DNA of 9,282 nt from Planctomycetota bacterium (GTDB lineage: Bacteria > Planctomycetota > GCA-002687715 > DRQF01): the NCBI GenBank assembly GCA_024275615.1, contig JAJRYU010000565.1:1-9282 (forward strand). Reading direction: 5' to 3'. Under the pieces are notes generated by a model. It was not told the origin of the DNA. It saw only the letters and a list, made by a program, of their open reading frames with translations, and did no database searches. The translations under genes were made by a program, and so were the position numbers. Positions 7,700 to 9,282 of the stretch are shown piece after piece. The number at the start of each line of letters is the position of its first letter. Positions within the stretch are counted from its first letter, which is position 1.

Positions 7700-8676
7700 T
7701 CTTCGAAATCCTCCTCGTCGAATTCCACGTCGTCGTCTGGGCGTAGAGGATCGTCGCTGCCGAAAAAGAAGTCAGCAAATCCATGGGGTAGACTCTCAGC
7801 TCCCAAAACTTGTTGGCGTTTCCCCGCCATGTCTTCAAGATCAAGAGCGTCATCGCCCAGGACACGCATGACGGCTTCTCGCCAAAGTTCGTCTTTCGCC
7901 AAAGGATGTTCTGCTCGTTGTGCTTTTCTCTTAAGGGCGTAGCGCAGAAGATTGATGCCATCACGCGGGGAAAAGTCGAGATTCAAACTGTGTGCTTGTT
8001 GCAAGAAGTCGACTGTCAGTTCCATCATCTCAGCATCAGCGAAGGGCAAGTGGTAGTTAATGATTGAAAGTTCATCAGCTCTTGTGGGGTAAGACAAAGC
8101 AAGGGTGGGCTGCAAACGTGATAGAATGTAGTCGGGAATCTCGAAAGTCGACTCGTCCTGATTCATCGTTACACAGCAGCGAAAGTCCCTTTCCGCGTGG
8201 ATTGTGATTCCGGCAATGATGGACTCAACATAGCGCCTATGGTCCAGAAGTGGAGCTAGGGATGCCCAGCTTTTCTCGTTCATGCGGTTGCCTTCGTCAA
8301 GGACACAAACGCCACCTGTGAGCATGGCAGTGACAAGGGCTGAAGCGTGGTAGCTGATCTTGCCATCGCCCGCCAATACAGGTGTCACGAGTAGGTCCTC
8401 AGGACGGGTGTCCGCCGTGCACTGGAAGATGTGGAGATTCTGTTTGCGTTCCCCAGCCCCAGCCATTGCCAGTGTGGTCTTTCCCATTCCAGGTAGGCCG
8501 ACGATTCGCGGCGACAACGGTTGATCTTTCTCGTCGACAACAAGCCAACACGCCAAGAGCTGCTCCAATATCTCGCTCTGACCGATCCACACGTGTTCGG
8601 AATCGACAGGTTCTGATAGATGGAGCTTGATGCCGTTAATAATTCGTTCGTTTGTTTCAGTCATGCTTTTGTGCAT
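7696..8676 (-). CDS. MoxR-like AAA+ ATPase with acidic C-terminal tail
   Basis: This protein of up to 326 residues has the full motif set of the MoxR/dynein-related (AAA_5-type) AAA+ group. Walker A is G60-LPGMGKTT. 'TADTRPEDLL' (87-96) is typical of MoxR proteins. Walker B is 'VCVLDEGNRM' (123-132), sensor 1 is N172 in 'VTMNQ', and R187 in 'ILSRL' is a likely arginine finger. A helical lid follows (about 195-280). The last 13 residues hold ten Asp/Glu, a probable protein-contact tail. By family such ATPases act as chaperone-like remodelers, usually with a von Willebrand A partner; none is encoded here. Start choice is open. ATG 8676 is the longest, but its only upstream purine run, AGAGA, abuts the start. 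ATG 8664 (residue 5) overlaps the upstream stop by eight bases and may be the real one. The downstream 616-aa gene overlaps by four bases, so the genes form one operon. Confidence 0.88.
   Translation of the reverse strand: MHKSMTETNERIINGIKLHLSEPVDSEHVWIGQSEILEQLLACWLVVDEKDQPLSPRIVGLPGMGKTTLAMAGAGERKQNLHIFQCTADTRPEDLLVTPVLAGDGKISYHASALVTAMLTGGVCVLDEGNRMNEKSWASLAPLLDHRRYVESIIAGITIHAERDFRCCVTMNQDESTFEIPDYILSRLQPTLALSYPTRADELSIINYHLPFADAEMMELTVDFLQQAHSLNLDFSPRDGINLLRYALKRKAQRAEHPLAKDELWREAVMRVLGDDALDLEDMAGKRQQVLGAESLPHGFADFFFGSDDPLRPDDDVEFDEEDFED
7710..7715 (-). promoter_or_regulatory. Perfect Shine-Dalgarno inside the ATPase acidic tail, deciding a TTG start
   Basis: AGGAGG on the minus strand lies ten bases before TTG 7699 and is formed by Asp/Glu codons of the upstream ATPase tail. 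It supports TTG as the start of the 616-aa protein and points to coupled translation across the TTGA stop/start overlap. Confidence 0.65.
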
Positions 8677-9282
8677 TCTCTAATGCGTTTTTGACCAGAG
8701 CTTCTGGATAACCAACGAGCCCCAAGACTCGGATTGCGTTGCTGCTACGGGCTGGTCCTCGGCGCAGCTTGTAGTCAAAGACCATCTTGCCTTCACGTAT
8801 TTCCTCAGTGAAATGAAAATTGCGAATTCCCAGTTTTTGGCCACCTTCCAACTGTGTAAAGGGTTGGTCGTGGGTGGCCACGAGGGCCTTTCCACCTCGT
8901 GATGCAATCCATTTCGTGACTTCAATGCCCGCGGCCACTTTTTCGTTCGTGTTGGTCCCACGGAACATTTCGTCCAATAGTGACAAAGTCGGGAGCGGAC
9001 TCTCAAGATCGTCTAAGACGTCTTTAATCCGCTCGACTTCCACGGCGAAATAGCTTCGACCGTCGTCAAGAGAATCTTGGACGTTGATGTCGGTGTGGAG
9101 CAAGTGGCAGGACGTGGTCATGGAATGTGCCCTCACGGGTGCGCCACATTGTGCGAGTAGCTGACTCAGTCCGCACATTTTTAGGAAGGTGCTTTTGCCG
9201 GACATGTTTGAGCCAGTGATCACTAGGACGCCCTGATTGTCTTTCAGATCAAGATCGTTGGCTTGGGCGCTGGCAAACGGTA
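8657..9282 (-). CDS. Non-canonical MutS-family ATPase, C-terminal part (5' end beyond window)
   Basis: The frame is open to the right edge, giving 207 residues of the ATPase domain (domain V). In order: the entry strand 'GVLVITG', Walker A 'GSNMSGKST' (partial residues 23-31), the MutS-type 'DSLDDGRSYFAVEVERI' signature, Walker B 'LSLLDEMFRGTN', the H-loop 'VATHDQ', and a tail with 'YKLRRGPARSSNAIRVLGLVGYP'. 'LDEMFRGTN' and 'SNAI' replace the 'DEIGRGTST' type motif of mismatch-repair MutS. This fits the group of MutS-related proteins, often with membrane spans at the N-terminus, that are not the main mismatch repair enzyme. A MutS2 identity looks unlikely because no Smr domain follows: the protein stops shortly after the ATPase fold. 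The family binds or remodels DNA structures using ATP; the role of this subgroup is not settled as far as I know. Its stop overlaps the ATPase gene start by 8 or 20 bases. Confidence 0.85.
   Translation of the reverse strand, partial: PFASAQANDLDLKDNQGVLVITGSNMSGKSTFLKMCGLSQLLAQCGAPVRAHSMTTSCHLLHTDINVQDSLDDGRSYFAVEVERIKDVLDDLESPLPTLSLLDEMFRGTNTNEKVAAGIEVTKWIASRGGKALVATHDQPFTQLEGGQKLGIRNFHFTEEIREGKMVFDYKLRRGPARSSNAIRVLGLVGYPEALVKNALENAQKHD

Noticed and set aside
7349..7942. 197-aa plus-strand open frame antisense to the 616-aa/ATPase junction
   Set aside because: Its Ser-rich C-terminal part is the complement of the acidic ATPase tail; no domain features are visible.
8657..9282. Mismatch-repair mutS or mutS2 as gene name
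   Set aside because: The Walker B region and C-terminal motifs differ from MutS1, and there is no Smr domain as in MutS2.
1..9282. CRISPR, tRNA, insertion sequence or attachment site
   Set aside because: I saw no regularly spaced direct repeats, no cloverleaf-like sequence with a CCA end and no transposase- or integrase-like protein on either strand.

Overview
The window is 9.3 kb of ordinary-looking bacterial chromosome with roughly even base composition. It carries eight protein genes, two of them cut by the window edges. I see no tRNA, rRNA, CRISPR array, transposase or phage gene. The gene mix (secreted jelly-roll-type protein, GT-C membrane glycosyltransferase with a small membrane partner, YgiQ-type radical SAM protein, MoxR-like ATPase) would fit Planctomycetota or another deep-branching Gram-negative lineage. 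That placement is a weak inference from gene content, not a marker-based assignment.

Left part (1-2795, minus strand). A signal-peptide protein with a lectin-like beta domain runs off the left edge. To its right is a two-gene operon, reading leftward: a GTG-initiated 159-aa single-span membrane protein, then a 462-aa multi-span GT-C (family 39-like) glycosyltransferase whose start overlaps the previous stop (ATGA). A strong inverted repeat lies 42-71 bases past the operon's last stop.

Middle (2796-5848, plus strand). A 187-base divergent intergenic region holds an imperfect three-tier dyad. It is followed by a YgiQ/UPF0313 radical SAM gene and, two bases after its stop, a small alpha/beta-hydrolase esterase gene. 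The convergent gap after the esterase holds weak hairpins for both directions.

Right part (5849-9282, minus strand). A compact operon reads leftward with all junctions overlapping: the C-terminal ATPase half of a non-canonical MutS-family protein (its 5' part lies beyond the right edge), a MoxR-like AAA+ ATPase with an acidic tail, and a 616-aa protein. I read that last protein as a divergent relative of the TraB/DUF5682 proteins often encoded beside MoxR ATPases. Its TTG start is served by a perfect Shine-Dalgarno sequence embedded in the codons for the ATPase's acidic tail. No von Willebrand A partner, usual for MoxR ATPases, is visible. This three-gene set is the best candidate for an undescribed system; its function is unknown to me.
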